A stretch of 64,000 bases of DNA from Vibrio cyclitrophicus (GCA_023206055.1 CP065366.1:3162001-3226000), one strand, 5' to 3'; positions 8,691 to 18,255 are shown, counted from the stretch's first letter. A program made the numbers and translations. The notes: a model not told the origin generated them from the sequence alone.

Positions 8691-9290
8691 ATGAGTAAGA
8701 TTGTTTTAGCCACAGGCAACCAAGGTAAAGTTCGCGAGATGGCAGATATTCTGTCTGAGTTTGGTTTTGACGTTGTCGCGCAAAGTGAATTTAACGTTTC
8801 AGAAGTCCCTGAGACAGGAACAACTTTCATTGAAAATGCCATCATCAAGGCTCGCCATGCTGCGAAAGAGACAGGGCTGCCAGCGATCGCTGACGACTCA
8901 GGTTTAGAGGTTGATTTCCTTAAGGGTGCTCCGGGCATCTACTCAGCGCGTTACTCAGGTGAAGGGGCGACGGATAAGCAAAACGTTGAAAAGCTGCTTG
9001 ATGCCATGCAAGGTGTGGAAACTGAAAAGCGTACTGCTCGTTTCCACTGTGTGTTGGTGCTAATGCGTCACGAAAACGATCCAACACCATTAGTGTGTCA
9101 CGGTAAATGGGAAGGTCGTATTCTGACTGGAGAACACGGTGAGAATGGCTTTGGCTACGATCCTGTGTTCTTTGTACCAGAAGATAACTGCGCCTCAGCA
9201 GAGCTTGAATCGTCACGTAAGAAGCAACTGTCACACCGCGGTAAAGCCCTCGCGTCATTATTTAAGACTCTCAAGGAGCAAGCTCTGTAA
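8691..9290 (+). CDS. rdgB: XTP/dITP diphosphatase RdgB
   Basis: RdgB (Ham1 family) hydrolyses XTP, dITP and ITP to monophosphates and pyrophosphate and so keeps deaminated purines out of DNA. The 199-residue protein starts with the signature VLATGNQGKVREMADIL and has PAIADDSGLEVDFLKGAPG near residues 64-82 with metal-binding acidic residues, GIYSARYSGEGATD, and the base-recognition end GENGFGYDPVFFVPE and SHRGKAL. The stop codon overlaps the start of hemW by one base, so translation is coupled. Confidence 0.96.
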   Translation: MSKIVLATGNQGKVREMADILSEFGFDVVAQSEFNVSEVPETGTTFIENAIIKARHAAKETGLPAIADDSGLEVDFLKGAPGIYSARYSGEGATDKQNVEKLLDAMQGVETEKRTARFHCVLVLMRHENDPTPLVCHGKWEGRILTGEHGENGFGYDPVFFVPEDNCASAELESSRKKQLSHRGKALASLFKTLKEQAL

Positions 9291-10477
9291 TGCACAATAC
9301 AGCGCTTATACCACCCGCACTTAGCCTTTATGTCCACATCCCATGGTGTGTACAAAAGTGTCCGTATTGTGATTTCAACTCACACGCTCTGAAAGCCGAG
9401 ATTCCTGAAAAAGAGTACATCGATGCACTGCTTGAGGATCTCGATACCGATATCGAAAAATACCAACTCAATGGCGCACCTCGCCCATTGCATTCGATCT
9501 TTATTGGTGGCGGCACGCCGAGTCTATTTTCTCCAGAAGGAATAGGCCGATTGCTGCAAGGCATTGAACAACGCATCCCGTTCAAACCTGAAATCGAAAT
9601 CACTATGGAAGCCAACCCAGGTACCATTGAAGCTGAACGTTTTGCAGGTTACCAAAAGGCTGGTATTACTCGCATCTCGGTTGGTGTGCAAAGCTTTGAG
9701 CAAGAGAAGCTAGAAAGACTTGGCCGTATCCATGGTCAAGATGAAGCAGTGAATGCCGCTCACTTAGCACACAAGATCGGATTGAATAGTTTCAACCTAG
9801 ATCTCATGCACGGCTTGCCGGATCAAAGCATAGATCAAGCATTGGCGGATCTAGACAAAGCGATCGAGCTCAACCCTCCACACTTATCTTGGTATCAGCT
9901 AACAATAGAACCTAACACCATGTTCTATTACAAAACGCCAAAGCTACCTGACGATGATGATCTTTGGGATATTTTCGATTTAGGTCATAAGAAACTCGCA
10001 GACGCAGGCTATGTGCAGTACGAAATTTCGGGCTACAGCAAGCCCGGCTACCAGTGTCAGCATAACCTTAACTATTGGCGCTTTGGTGACTACCTAGGTA
10101 TTGGCTGTGGCTCTCATGGCAAGCTAAGTTTTGCTGATGGACGCATCATTCGCACAACTAAGGTTAAACACCCTAGAGGCTATTTAGCGGCTTACCAGAA
10201 CATGGTGAAGCCTTATCTATCTGATGAGTTTGAAGTGCCGAATGAAGACCGCCCTTTTGAGTTCTTTATGAACCGCTTTAGGTTAATGGAAGCGTGTCCA
10301 AAACAAGATTTCATCGATACTACTGGGCTTGGTTTTGACGCTGTTCAGTCAACGATTGAGTGGGCAAAAGAGCTAGGTTACTTGAACGAAACCGACACTC
10401 ACTGGCAGATAACCGAAAAAGGAAAGCTGTTCCTGAATGACCTGCTGGAAGCCTTTATGGCAGAAGAAGACGAGTAG
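9290..10477 (+). CDS. hemW: Radical SAM heme chaperone HemW
   Basis: HemW is a radical-SAM protein that carries heme and delivers it to respiratory proteins; it is often misnamed a coproporphyrinogen oxidase. The 395-residue protein has the iron-sulfur signature HIPWCVQKCPYCDFNSH (Cys-x3-Cys-x2-Cys) near residues 17-33, GGGTPSLF, the TRISVGVQSF strand and GLPDQSIDQAL. It lacks the N-terminal extension of true HemN. The first codon overlaps the rdgB stop. Confidence 0.93.
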   Translation: MHNTALIPPALSLYVHIPWCVQKCPYCDFNSHALKAEIPEKEYIDALLEDLDTDIEKYQLNGAPRPLHSIFIGGGTPSLFSPEGIGRLLQGIEQRIPFKPEIEITMEANPGTIEAERFAGYQKAGITRISVGVQSFEQEKLERLGRIHGQDEAVNAAHLAHKIGLNSFNLDLMHGLPDQSIDQALADLDKAIELNPPHLSWYQLTIEPNTMFYYKTPKLPDDDDLWDIFDLGHKKLADAGYVQYEISGYSKPGYQCQHNLNYWRFGDYLGIGCGSHGKLSFADGRIIRTTKVKHPRGYLAAYQNMVKPYLSDEFEVPNEDRPFEFFMNRFRLMEACPKQDFIDTTGLGFDAVQSTIEWAKELGYLNETDTHWQITEKGKLFLNDLLEAFMAEEDE

Positions 10478-10501
10478 TTCGAGATTCGAGAAGTATTGCG
10501 T

Positions 10502-10531
10502 AAGGGTTGGCTTTAGGGTCAACCCTTTTTA
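10502..10531 (+). terminator. Terminator after hemW
   Basis: AAGGGTTG and CAACCCTT form an 8-bp stem around a 10-base loop, followed by TTTTTA. It lies 25 bp after the hemW stop and ends the yggS-to-hemW transcription unit. Confidence 0.75.
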
Positions 10532-10601
10532 TTGTAAGAATCTTTCTCGAAGCGAAGCGCTCTATAGGACGAAGTCCGTGCTCGCATCTCGCATCTTTCT
10601 T

Positions 10602-11522
10602 CTAAAAAATAGAACGACCAATTCGCTCTGAAAGCAACTCTAGCGCCTTAGTACCTGCGAGTGAGTTACCAGAAGGATCAAGCTCTGGAGACCACACTGC
10701 AATCGTCATCTCACCCGGTACGATAGCGATAATACCGCCACCTACTCCCGATTTACCTGGCATACCAACGCGATAAGCAAACTCTCCGGCTCCATCGTAC
10801 AAACCACATGTCGCAAGCAAAGCATTCAGTTGTTTAGTTTGAACAGGCGTGATGATCTCTTTCTTAGTCTGAACCGACACACCTTTGTTCGCCAAATAGC
10901 TAAAGGTTTTCGCCAAATCCACACACGTCATTTTAAGAGCACAAGCATGGAAGTAGTTATTCAGTACTGGGATAACATCATTCTCAAAGTTACCAAATGA
11001 ACGCATCAAATAAGCAATAGCAGCATTACGATCGCTGTGCATCATTTCTGAAGCCGCTACCACCTTGTCATACACAATATGAGTATCACCCGATAACTGA
11101 CGCACAAACTCTAATAAGCGGTGTCTAGGCGCAGACAAGCGGCTTTGTAGTAGGTCTGCAACGACAATTGCCCCCGCATTGATGAACGGGTTACGGGGAA
11201 TCCCATGCTCCATCTCAAGCTGAATCATAGAGTTAAAGGCTTGGCCAGAAGGTTCTTTGCCTACGCGTTGCCAAATCTCTTCAGGCTTGTATAACACCAT
11301 AGCTAACGTCAGGCTCAAGGCTTTAGAGATGGATTGCACAGAAAAGGCTTCCTCTGCATCACCCGCTTGAATCACCTCACCTTCGTTTGTGTATACCGCA
11401 ATCGCCAGTTTCTGGTTCGATACGCGAGCCAATGCAGGGATATAATCAGCAACCTTTCCCTGACCAATTAGGGGACGAACTTCGTCTAAAATCTCGGTCA
11501 AAATAGCTTGAGTTGGTTTCAT
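10602..11522 (-). CDS. glsB: Glutaminase (serine-lysine type)
   Basis: This enzyme converts glutamine to glutamate and ammonia in the cytoplasm. The 306-residue protein has the beta-lactamase-like fold motif FSVQSISKALSLTLAM near residues 61-76 with the catalytic Ser-x-x-Lys, then PFINAGAIVVADLL, MHSDRNAAIAYLMRSFGNF, and GMPGKSGVGGGIIAIVPG near the C-terminus. Length and motifs match the E. coli YneH/GlsB type. It is a single gene on the minus strand, downstream of the trmB terminator and convergent with hemW. Confidence 0.95.
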   Translation of the reverse strand: MKPTQAILTEILDEVRPLIGQGKVADYIPALARVSNQKLAIAVYTNEGEVIQAGDAEEAFSVQSISKALSLTLAMVLYKPEEIWQRVGKEPSGQAFNSMIQLEMEHGIPRNPFINAGAIVVADLLQSRLSAPRHRLLEFVRQLSGDTHIVYDKVVAASEMMHSDRNAAIAYLMRSFGNFENDVIPVLNNYFHACALKMTCVDLAKTFSYLANKGVSVQTKKEIITPVQTKQLNALLATCGLYDGAGEFAYRVGMPGKSGVGGGIIAIVPGEMTIAVWSPELDPSGNSLAGTKALELLSERIGRSIF

Positions 11523-11607
11523 GTGTGCTTACTTCTATATTGTTATTTTTGTAGGGTTCTAACATTACTTTCTGTCCTTAAACCTTTATTTCAATAAAAG
11601 CCTAAGG

Positions 11608-11641
11608 ACAAAAAAGCCAACATTACAATAATGTTGGCTTT
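11608..11641 (-). terminator. Terminator after trmB
   Basis: A 12-bp stem (AAAGCCAACATT / AATGTTGGCTTT) with a 5-base loop is followed on the minus strand by a run of T. It lies about 70 bp past the trmB stop and 90 bp before the glsB start, so glsB must have its own promoter. Confidence 0.8.
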
Positions 11642-11707
11642 AATCAATCCCACAAAGTGTAAGGTTTAACCTAAAGCAGGTTTACCTTCACTTGTTGTGC
11701 TCGAGAA

Positions 11708-12427
11708 TTACTTAGTACGCTTGTACTTAATATCCCAAACACCATGACCAAGACGGTGGCCACGAGCTTCAAATTTAGTCAGTGGGCGCTCATCTGGGCG
11801 AGGAATGTAATCACCATCTTCAGCGATATTCTCGAAGCCTGGAGCAACGTTCATCACTTCAATCATGTGCTCTGCGTAGTTTTCCCAGTCTGTTGCCATG
11901 TGGAAAATACCAGTATCAAGTTGAAGCTTACCGCGAACCATTTCTGCAAACTCAGCCTTAACAATACGACGTTTGTGATGACGAGCTTTGTGCCATGGGT
12001 CAGGGAAGAACAGTTGCAGTGTATGCAGGCTGCTATCTGGAATCATGTGTTCAAATACTTCTACTGCATCGTGACACATCACACGCAGGTTAGTTACGCC
12101 AGCATCACGTGCTGTACCTAAACAAGCACCAACACCTGGGCTGTGAACTTCAATACCTAAGAAGTTTTTCTCAGGTGCGTTCTTTGCCATTTCAACCAGT
12201 GATGCACCCATACCGAAGCCAATCTCTAGTACAACTGGGTTATCGTTGCCAAATACTTCTTTCCAGTTAAGAAGCTCTGGGTTGTAGTCGATACCCATTG
12301 TTGGCCAACATTCGTTCATCGCGTTTTCTTGGCCTTTTGTTAAGCGGCCTTCGCGGCGAACAAAACTGCGGATCTTACGAACCAGTTTGCCGTCTTCAGT
12401 ATATTCGTTAGTGGTCACTTCACTCAT
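11708..12427 (-). CDS. trmB: tRNA (guanine-N7-)-methyltransferase TrmB
   Basis: TrmB methylates N7 of G46 in the variable loop of many tRNAs. The protein has the SAM-binding strand VVLEIGFGMGASLVEMAK, GIEVHSPGVGACL, and the family motif LFFPDPWHKARHHKRRIV with RP and TKFE at the C-terminus. I start at the ATG at 12427 (MSEVTTNEYTEDGK, 239 residues), the usual family start, instead of an ATG 18 bp upstream. It is divergent from mutY, as in many gammaproteobacteria. Confidence 0.95.
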   Translation of the reverse strand: MSEVTTNEYTEDGKLVRKIRSFVRREGRLTKGQENAMNECWPTMGIDYNPELLNWKEVFGNDNPVVLEIGFGMGASLVEMAKNAPEKNFLGIEVHSPGVGACLGTARDAGVTNLRVMCHDAVEVFEHMIPDSSLHTLQLFFPDPWHKARHHKRRIVKAEFAEMVRGKLQLDTGIFHMATDWENYAEHMIEVMNVAPGFENIAEDGDYIPRPDERPLTKFEARGHRLGHGVWDIKYKRTK

Positions 12428-12592
12428 TGATTTTTGCCTGCACATTGATTAATCAAAGCGGGGATTATCCAAAGAATTGCCTCCGGTGCAAGTCTTTCCG
12501 TGGATAAATTCCCACACAATTTGTCTGTTTTACATCCAACCGTAAGTGTGGTGCAATTTCACTCCTAATAATAGCAAAGCATAGAGCATGTC

Positions 12593-13654
12593 GTGACTCC
12601 TTTCGCAACCGCCATATTAAAGTGGTATGACGCCTTTGGGCGTAAAAAATTACCTTGGCAACAAAACAAAACCGCCTACACCGTTTGGCTATCTGAAATC
12701 ATGCTTCAGCAGACTCAGGTTGCTACGGTGATTCCATACTACCAACGCTTCTTGGAACGTTTCCCAACGGTTATTGACCTAGCGAACGCCGAACAAGATG
12801 AAGTGCTCCACTTATGGACGGGGCTTGGTTATTACGCGCGAGCTCGTAACCTTCACAAAGCAGCCAAGATTGTTGCTGAACAATATGGTGGTGAGTTTCC
12901 GCTATCTATTGAAGAGATGAACGCGCTGCCGGGCATCGGTCGCTCGACTGCAGCAGCAGTGCTGTCTTCGGTTCACAAGCTTCCTCATGCGATTCTTGAT
13001 GGCAATGTAAAACGAACGCTTGCGAGAAGCTTTGCCGTTGAAGGGTGGCCGGGGCAAAAGAAAGTCGAGAACCAACTTTGGGAACACGCCGAAGCACATA
13101 CTCCGAACAAAGATGTCGATAAGTACAACCAAGCAATGATGGACATGGGTGCGATGGTTTGTACCCGTAGCAAGCCTAAGTGCACCTTGTGCCCGATTGA
13201 AAGCATGTGTGAGGCCAAGAAGCTCGATAGACAGCTCGACTTCCCAGGCAAAAAGCCTAAGAAAGAAAAGCCAGTAAAAGAAACATGGTTTGTGATTCTG
13301 TATCACGATAACCAAGTGTGGCTCGAACAGCGCCCTCAATCTGGTATCTGGGGAGGCTTATTCTGTTTCCCTCAAAATGAAAACGCAGAGATCGAACATC
13401 AGTTAGCTCTTCGCTCGATCAAAGACACTCAAACCAATTCGATCAAGACCATGATTGCGTTTAGACACACTTTCAGCCACTACCACTTAGATATCACGCC
13501 AGTATTAGTGAAATTAGATAAACAACCAGATTTGATAATGGAAGGGACTAAAGGTCTCTGGTATAACTTATCAAAACCGGAAGAAATTGGCCTAGCCGCT
13601 CCTGTAAAGCAGCTTATTGAGAGCCTACCCTTTGAACTGAACGACGACGTTTGA
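12593..13654 (+). CDS. mutY: A/G-specific adenine glycosylase MutY
   Basis: MutY removes adenine mispaired with 8-oxoguanine. The 353-residue protein has the entry motif KLPWQQNKTAYTVWLSEIML with the catalytic Glu of SEIMLQQTQV, the helix-hairpin-helix LPGIGRSTAAAVLS near residues 110-123 and the catalytic Asp in AILDGNVKRTLA. The four-cysteine iron-sulfur loop is seen in CTRSKPKCTLCPIESMC, and a C-terminal NUDIX-like domain recognises 8-oxoG. The start codon is GTG at 12593; no ATG in frame fits the family start better. yggX follows 28 bp later. Confidence 0.95.
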   Translation: MTPFATAILKWYDAFGRKKLPWQQNKTAYTVWLSEIMLQQTQVATVIPYYQRFLERFPTVIDLANAEQDEVLHLWTGLGYYARARNLHKAAKIVAEQYGGEFPLSIEEMNALPGIGRSTAAAVLSSVHKLPHAILDGNVKRTLARSFAVEGWPGQKKVENQLWEHAEAHTPNKDVDKYNQAMMDMGAMVCTRSKPKCTLCPIESMCEAKKLDRQLDFPGKKPKKEKPVKETWFVILYHDNQVWLEQRPQSGIWGGLFCFPQNENAEIEHQLALRSIKDTQTNSIKTMIAFRHTFSHYHLDITPVLVKLDKQPDLIMEGTKGLWYNLSKPEEIGLAAPVKQLIESLPFELNDDV

Positions 13655-13682
13655 ATCAACGAACGCGATAAGAGGAACCACT

Positions 13683-13955
13683 ATGAGCCGCACTGTATTT
13701 TGTGCTCGCCTTCAAAAAGATGCTGAAGGCCTAGATTTTCAACTTTACCCAGGTGACTTAGGTAAGCGTATCTTTGACAACATCTCTAAAGAAGCTTGGG
13801 GGCAATGGCAAAGCAAGCAAACCATGCTGATCAATGAGAAGAAGCTAAATATGATGGATCCTGAACATCGTAAACTTCTTGAAACTGAGATGGTTAACTT
13901 CCTTTTCGAAGGTAAAGATGTCGTTATTGATGGCTACACTCCACCAAGCGAATAA
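13683..13955 (+). CDS. yggX: Fe(2+)-trafficking protein YggX
   Basis: YggX is a 90-residue cytoplasmic protein that protects iron-sulfur clusters from oxidants and may supply iron. The sequence begins MSRTVFCARLQKDAEGLDF, with the conserved cysteine at position 7, and contains LGKRIFDNISKEAWGQW and QTMLINEKKLNMMDPEHRK. It sits right after mutY, whose product carries an iron-sulfur cluster, and before mltC; this mutY-yggX-mltC order is widely conserved. An AGAGGAACC site precedes the ATG. Confidence 0.96.
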   Translation: MSRTVFCARLQKDAEGLDFQLYPGDLGKRIFDNISKEAWGQWQSKQTMLINEKKLNMMDPEHRKLLETEMVNFLFEGKDVVIDGYTPPSE

Positions 13956-14024
13956 GACATTTATTTAAGCAAATTTTAATGACATCATGGTTCACGCTGT
14001 GATGTCATTTTTGTATGAGGAACT

Positions 14025-15158
14025 ATGAAAAAGCTAAGTTACTTCCTAACAGCCATGTTGTTAACAGGCTGCAGCCGTGAATTTGTCGAAAGCATTTATG
14101 ATGTTAATTACGAACCGACCAACCGATTCGTAAGCAACTTGGCAGAGCTACCTGGTCAGTTTGAAAAAGACACCGGAGCACTGGATGCGTTGATTAATAG
14201 CTTTTCTGGCAATATCCAAAAGCGCTGGGGCAGCAGTGAAGTAAAAATGGCAGGTAAGAGTAACTATGTGAAATACATAGACAATTACTTGAGCCGCTCA
14301 GAAGTAAACTTTAGCGAAGGCCTAATAACAGTAGAAACCGTGTCCTCAACTGAGCCTAAAAAACACCTCAAGAATGCGATAATGACGACGCTTTTGACGC
14401 CAGATGATCCGGCGCATGTCGACCTATTCTCTTCAAAAAGCATTAAATTAGAAGGTAAACCTTTCCTCTACAATCAGGTCGTCGACCAAGAGAAAAAGCC
14501 TATTCAATGGACATGGCGCGCTAACCAATTCGCTGATTACCTGATCGCTAATAACCTCAAAACCAAAGAAGTCGACTTTAAAAAAGCCTACTACGTTGAG
14601 ATCCCGATGGTGGCCGATCACGCGAGTCAGCGTAGTTATCAATATGCAGATATCGTCCGACGTGCCTCTCAGCGTTATGACATTCCTGAAGACTTGATTT
14701 ACGCGATCATCAAAACAGAAAGTAGTTTTAACCCATATGCGGTGAGCTGGGCGAATGCATATGGTCTTATGCAAGTCGTACCAAAAACGGCAGGTCGAGA
14801 CGTATTTAAACTGGTAAAGAACAAGCCTGGAGAACCCACTCCTGAGTATTTATTCAATCCAGAAAACAACATTGATGCTGGCACGGCTTACTTTTACATC
14901 CTCAAGAATCGCTACCTTAAAGACGTGCAACACCCAACAACGCTTGAGTACAGTATGATTTCTGCATACAACGGCGGTACTGGTGGGGTACTCAATACCT
15001 TCAGTAAGGACAGAAAGCGGGCAATGCGTGACTTAAATTCATTGCAACCTAGTCAAGCTTACTGGGCACTGACAAAGAAACACCCAAACAAAGAGTCGCG
15101 TCGATACTTAGAAAAAGTAACAAAATTCAAGAAAGATTTTAACCAAGGTAAAACGTAA
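14025..15158 (+). CDS. mltC: Membrane-bound lytic murein transglycosylase C
   Basis: MltC cleaves the glycan strands of peptidoglycan to give 1,6-anhydromuropeptides. The 377-residue protein starts with a lipoprotein signal (MKKLSYFLTAMLLTGCSRE, lipobox LTGC). It has an N-terminal DUF3393-type domain and a C-terminal SLT domain with the catalytic Glu in IKTESSFNPYAVSWANAYG, then GLMQVVPKTAGRDVF and ISAYNGGTGGVL. It is anchored to the outer membrane. The gene ends the mutY-yggX-mltC group; the tRNA promoter begins about 60 bp after its stop. Confidence 0.95.
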   Translation: MKKLSYFLTAMLLTGCSREFVESIYDVNYEPTNRFVSNLAELPGQFEKDTGALDALINSFSGNIQKRWGSSEVKMAGKSNYVKYIDNYLSRSEVNFSEGLITVETVSSTEPKKHLKNAIMTTLLTPDDPAHVDLFSSKSIKLEGKPFLYNQVVDQEKKPIQWTWRANQFADYLIANNLKTKEVDFKKAYYVEIPMVADHASQRSYQYADIVRRASQRYDIPEDLIYAIIKTESSFNPYAVSWANAYGLMQVVPKTAGRDVFKLVKNKPGEPTPEYLFNPENNIDAGTAYFYILKNRYLKDVQHPTTLEYSMISAYNGGTGGVLNTFSKDRKRAMRDLNSLQPSQAYWALTKKHPNKESRRYLEKVTKFKKDFNQGKT

Positions 15159-15221
15159 GCCTCACTTTTGAATAAAAAAACAACTAACGAACGTTTTTTT
15201 TAATTATTTTCAAAAAAGGTG

Positions 15222-15250
15222 TTGACGGTTATGCAGAAAATCCGTTTAAT
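15222..15250 (+). promoter_or_regulatory. Promoter of the first tRNA array
   Basis: TTGACG and TTTAAT are separated by exactly 17 bp, 11 bp before the first tRNA-Phe, with GC-rich bases after the -10 box as in stable-RNA promoters. The same layout recurs before the second array at 18256. Confidence 0.8.
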
Positions 15251-15261
15251 AGCGCTCCGTT

Positions 15262-15337
15262 GCCCGGATAGCTCAGTCGGTAGAGCAGAGGATTGAAAAT
15301 CCTCGTGTCGGTGGTTCGATTCCGCCTCCGGGCACCA
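15262..15337 (+). tRNA. tRNA-Phe (GAA)
   Basis: A 76-nt cloverleaf with anticodon loop TTGAAAA, acceptor stem GCCCGGA/TCCGGGC and encoded CCA. It is the first gene of the array. Its acceptor and anticodon stems differ from the other Phe genes of this array by paired changes. Confidence 0.97.
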
Positions 15338-15411
15338 CAATTTGATTTGTTGGTGTCATTACTCTTTAACAGGGAGTAGCAACACGAACAAAAGCATAAA
15401 GAATTTAGTGT

Positions 15412-15487
<76 letters not shown>

Positions 15488-15494
15488 TTCTTTT

Positions 15495-15570
15495 GCCTCG
15501 ATAGCTCAGTCGGTAGAGCAGCGGATTGAAAATCCGCGTGTCGGTGGTTCGATTCCGCCTCGAGGCACCA
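15495..15570 (+). tRNA. tRNA-Phe (GAA), second sequence type
   Basis: A 76-nt cloverleaf with acceptor GCCTCGA/TCGAGGC and anticodon stem GCGGA/TCCGC. Compared with the gene at 15262, stem changes occur in pairs that keep the fold. Only 7 bp separate it from tRNA-Thr. Confidence 0.97.
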
Positions 15571-15626
15571 TTATTTGGCACTTAACAAATAATGGTCTTT
15601 ATAGACCTGATGTTGAGACAAGTAAT

Positions 15627-15702
15627 TCCCCTTTAGTTCAGTTGGTAGAACGGCGGACTGTTAATCCGTATGTCGCAAGTTCAAGTCTTGCAAGGGGAGC
15701 CA
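15627..15702 (+). tRNA. tRNA-Asn (GTT)
   Basis: A 76-nt cloverleaf with acceptor TCCCCTT/AAGGGGA, anticodon loop CTGTTAA and encoded CCA. It closes the first unit of the tandem repeat. Confidence 0.97.
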
Positions 15703-15772
15703 TTTTAAAGAATTTCATTTTATATGAGGTTTTAATTAGAGAGTTTATTCTCTAAAGCAAAGAATTTAGTGT

Positions 15773-15848
<76 letters not shown>

Positions 15849-15855
15849 TTCTTTT

Positions 15856-15931
15856 GCCTCGATAGCTCAGTCGGTAGAGCAGCGGATTGAAAATCCGCGT
15901 GTCGGTGGTTCGATTCCGCCTCGAGGCACCA
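15856..15931 (+). tRNA. tRNA-Phe (GAA), repeat unit 2
   Basis: Identical to the gene at 15495, 361 bp further on. Confidence 0.97.
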
Positions 15932-15988
15932 TTATTTGGTACTTAACAAATAATGGTCTTTAATAGACCTGATGTTGAGACAAGTAAT

Positions 15989-16064
15989 TCCCCTTTAGTT
16001 CAGTTGGTAGAACGGCGGACTGTTAATCCGTATGTCGCAAGTTCAAGTCTTGCAAGGGGAGCCA
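15989..16064 (+). tRNA. tRNA-Asn (GTT), repeat unit 2
   Basis: Identical to the gene at 15627, 362 bp further on because of a single-base insertion in the spacer. It is the last gene of the first array. Confidence 0.97.
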
Positions 16065-16073
16065 CATTCAAGA

Positions 16074-16103
16074 AAGCCAAGTCGAAAGACTTGGCTTTTT
16101 TTT
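16074..16103 (+). terminator. Terminator of the first tRNA array
   Basis: A perfect 10-bp stem (AAGCCAAGTC / GACTTGGCTT) with a GAAA loop is followed by a run of T. It lies 10 bp after the last tRNA. Confidence 0.9.
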
Positions 16104-16432
16104 CGTTTGAGCAAAAGCTAACTCTATTCAGTACATCAAGCCTTAATCATCCCCATAAAATTAAAGACATCCCCTTTCCTATCTCGACAGTACCAATCCT
16201 TTAATTTGTTCTAATTCTCTCGATGCAAACTAAACCACCTCTGAAATTAAGCACCTTTAGCCGCTTGTCGTCACATAAAAATAAACAGCATGATAAACTG
16301 TTACTTTTTTTGCTTCGTAAATTTAATCTTCATCATGTTTTGATATCTTTCTGATATCTGCCCTACACGACTTAGATTAAGATTCGATGAATTATATCTA
16401 ATACTAATTATTGAATCGCTACGCAGGAAAAT

Positions 16433-18058
16433 ATGAAATTAAAAACGCAAGCTTACTTATTATCGGGCATCATCTTGATCGCTCTGCTAGCGCTAACTGC
16501 GACTGGTTTATGGACCTTGAGGGTCGCGAGTAACATGGACAACAAAGCTCGTGTGACAGAGCTATTTAAGAGCGCATACAGCATTCTTACTGAAGTCGAA
16601 AAAATGGCTATTGATGGCACTCTAGAAGAACAACAGGCCAAACAGCTTGCTACTCGCCTGCTACGTAACAACATCTATAAAGACAATGAATACGTTTATG
16701 TTGCGGATGAAAACATGACGTTTGTTGCGACACCTCTGGATCCACAACTACACGGAACCAGCTTTAATGATTTTAAAGACGGTGATGGAAATAGTGTTGG
16801 CCAACTCATTCAACGAGTACTGGGTAATCGTACTGGCCAGATCATTGAGTACACCTGGACACAAAAGCTTCCAGCCGGAACGATTGAAGAAAAACTGTCT
16901 ATTGCAGAGAAGACTCCGCATTGGGGTTGGGTTGTAGGTACAGGTATCGGGTTCAATGAAGTCAATGCACGTTTCTGGTCGACTGCTCAATGGCAATTGT
17001 TTCTATGTGTCGCGATTGCTGGCCTTATTTTATCAAGCCTAATTGTATCTATTAAGCGAATGCTGGCACTTCTTGGCGGAGAGCCTAAAGATGTAAGAGA
17101 AGCGGTACAAGCCGTCGCAGAAGGCCGCATTCAAACCTCTTTTGAAACTCAGGCAATAAACGGCAGTATTTATCACGCTGTACAACAAATGAGTAAGTCG
17201 TTAGCCGAGCTAGTATCAAACCTTAATGCCTCAATGCTGGCATTAAGAAGTGAGTTACAGCGTGTGGAAGATCGTGCAGGTTCTATCGCTCAGCTGACCG
17301 AGACCCAGCAACAGTCGACTGAGATGATCGCGACAGCTATGACGGAAATGGCCTCTTCAGCCAACAATGTTGCTGATTCAGCGGGCGATACTGCGCGTAA
17401 TACTGACGAAGCTGATAAACAGAGCCAACATACTCAGCAGCTAATTCACAACACAGTAGATAACATTCAAGGTCTAGCAGGCCAACTCGGCACAGCAAGT
17501 GAAGCCGTCGCTAACTTAGATAGCGATGTACATAACATCGTTAAGGTCTTAGACGTCATCGGTGATATTGCAGAACAAACTAACCTTCTAGCACTGAATG
17601 CGGCAATTGAAGCAGCGCGTGCTGGTGAACAAGGTCGCGGATTTGCCGTTGTAGCAGATGAAGTTCGCAACCTTGCAGGTCGAACACAATCAAGCACCAA
17701 AGAAATCCAACTAATGATCAATAACCTTCAAGAAGGCTCTCGTAACGCGATAAAAACCATGGAAGTGTGTGCGACTACCAGTGAAAGCACCGTAACAGAG
17801 TCTCAGAATGCCTCTGAAGCACTACAACAGATAGTTGTGGCGTTAGAGTCTATTTCATCAATGAGTCATCAAATCGCGACAGCCGCCGCTGAACAGACTC
17901 AGGTGAGTGATGATATTTCGAAGCGTATCAATATGATCGAAGAAAGTGGCAACCAACTGAGCAATGTAGTGACAGAAAGTCATAACAGCACTCAAACACT
18001 CGCCTCTCTTTCTAACGAATTAGAAGCTTGGGTTAATAGGTTTGAAGTAAAACACTAA
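16433..18058 (+). CDS. Methyl-accepting chemotaxis protein with single Cache domain
   Basis: A 541-residue chemoreceptor. The first membrane segment is at residues 8-30. A periplasmic single-Cache-type domain follows (about 35-185; markers NNIYKDNEYVYVADENM and WGWVVGTGIGFNEV), then a second membrane segment near 188-208 and a short HAMP-like linker. The cytoplasmic signalling hairpin is centred on EQTNLLALNAAIEAARAGEQ and GRGFAVVADEVRNLA near residues 380-415, where it meets CheA and CheW. Related Cache domains bind small carboxylates, but the ligand here is not deducible. The gene stands alone between the two tRNA arrays and ends in its own terminator. Confidence 0.93.
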   Translation: MKLKTQAYLLSGIILIALLALTATGLWTLRVASNMDNKARVTELFKSAYSILTEVEKMAIDGTLEEQQAKQLATRLLRNNIYKDNEYVYVADENMTFVATPLDPQLHGTSFNDFKDGDGNSVGQLIQRVLGNRTGQIIEYTWTQKLPAGTIEEKLSIAEKTPHWGWVVGTGIGFNEVNARFWSTAQWQLFLCVAIAGLILSSLIVSIKRMLALLGGEPKDVREAVQAVAEGRIQTSFETQAINGSIYHAVQQMSKSLAELVSNLNASMLALRSELQRVEDRAGSIAQLTETQQQSTEMIATAMTEMASSANNVADSAGDTARNTDEADKQSQHTQQLIHNTVDNIQGLAGQLGTASEAVANLDSDVHNIVKVLDVIGDIAEQTNLLALNAAIEAARAGEQGRGFAVVADEVRNLAGRTQSSTKEIQLMINNLQEGSRNAIKTMEVCATTSESTVTESQNASEALQQIVVALESISSMSHQIATAAAEQTQVSDDISKRINMIEESGNQLSNVVTESHNSTQTLASLSNELEAWVNRFEVKH

Positions 18059-18083
18059 ACTCCCTAGAAAATTTTCAAATAAA

Positions 18084-18112
18084 AAAGCACGTTTTCATAC
18101 GTGCTTTTTTTT
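18084..18112 (+). terminator. Terminator after the chemoreceptor gene
   Basis: A 9-bp stem (AAAGCACGT / ACGTGCTTT) with a short loop is followed by a T-run, 26 bp after the stop codon. Confidence 0.85.
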
Positions 18113-18255
18113 ATTTCGACGCCCATTCAGTGTAGTTAACCGTAGTTTTACTATCTTTTAGGGCATGCTAGACCTAGGTTTTCCACCCCAAATGAGCAAA
18201 AACAACCCACTAAGTATAGAAAAGCATCAAACGATACTTTTTTTGCAATTTAATG

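Noticed and set aside
10540..10600. Repeat-like string rich in CGAAG between hemW and glsB
   Set aside because: It looks like a Vibrio intergenic repeat, but no second copy is evident in this window, so it is not reported as a repeat.
15953..16204. An 83-codon plus-strand frame over tRNA-Asn and the array terminator
   Set aside because: It is made of tRNA and terminator sequence and has no ribosome-binding site.
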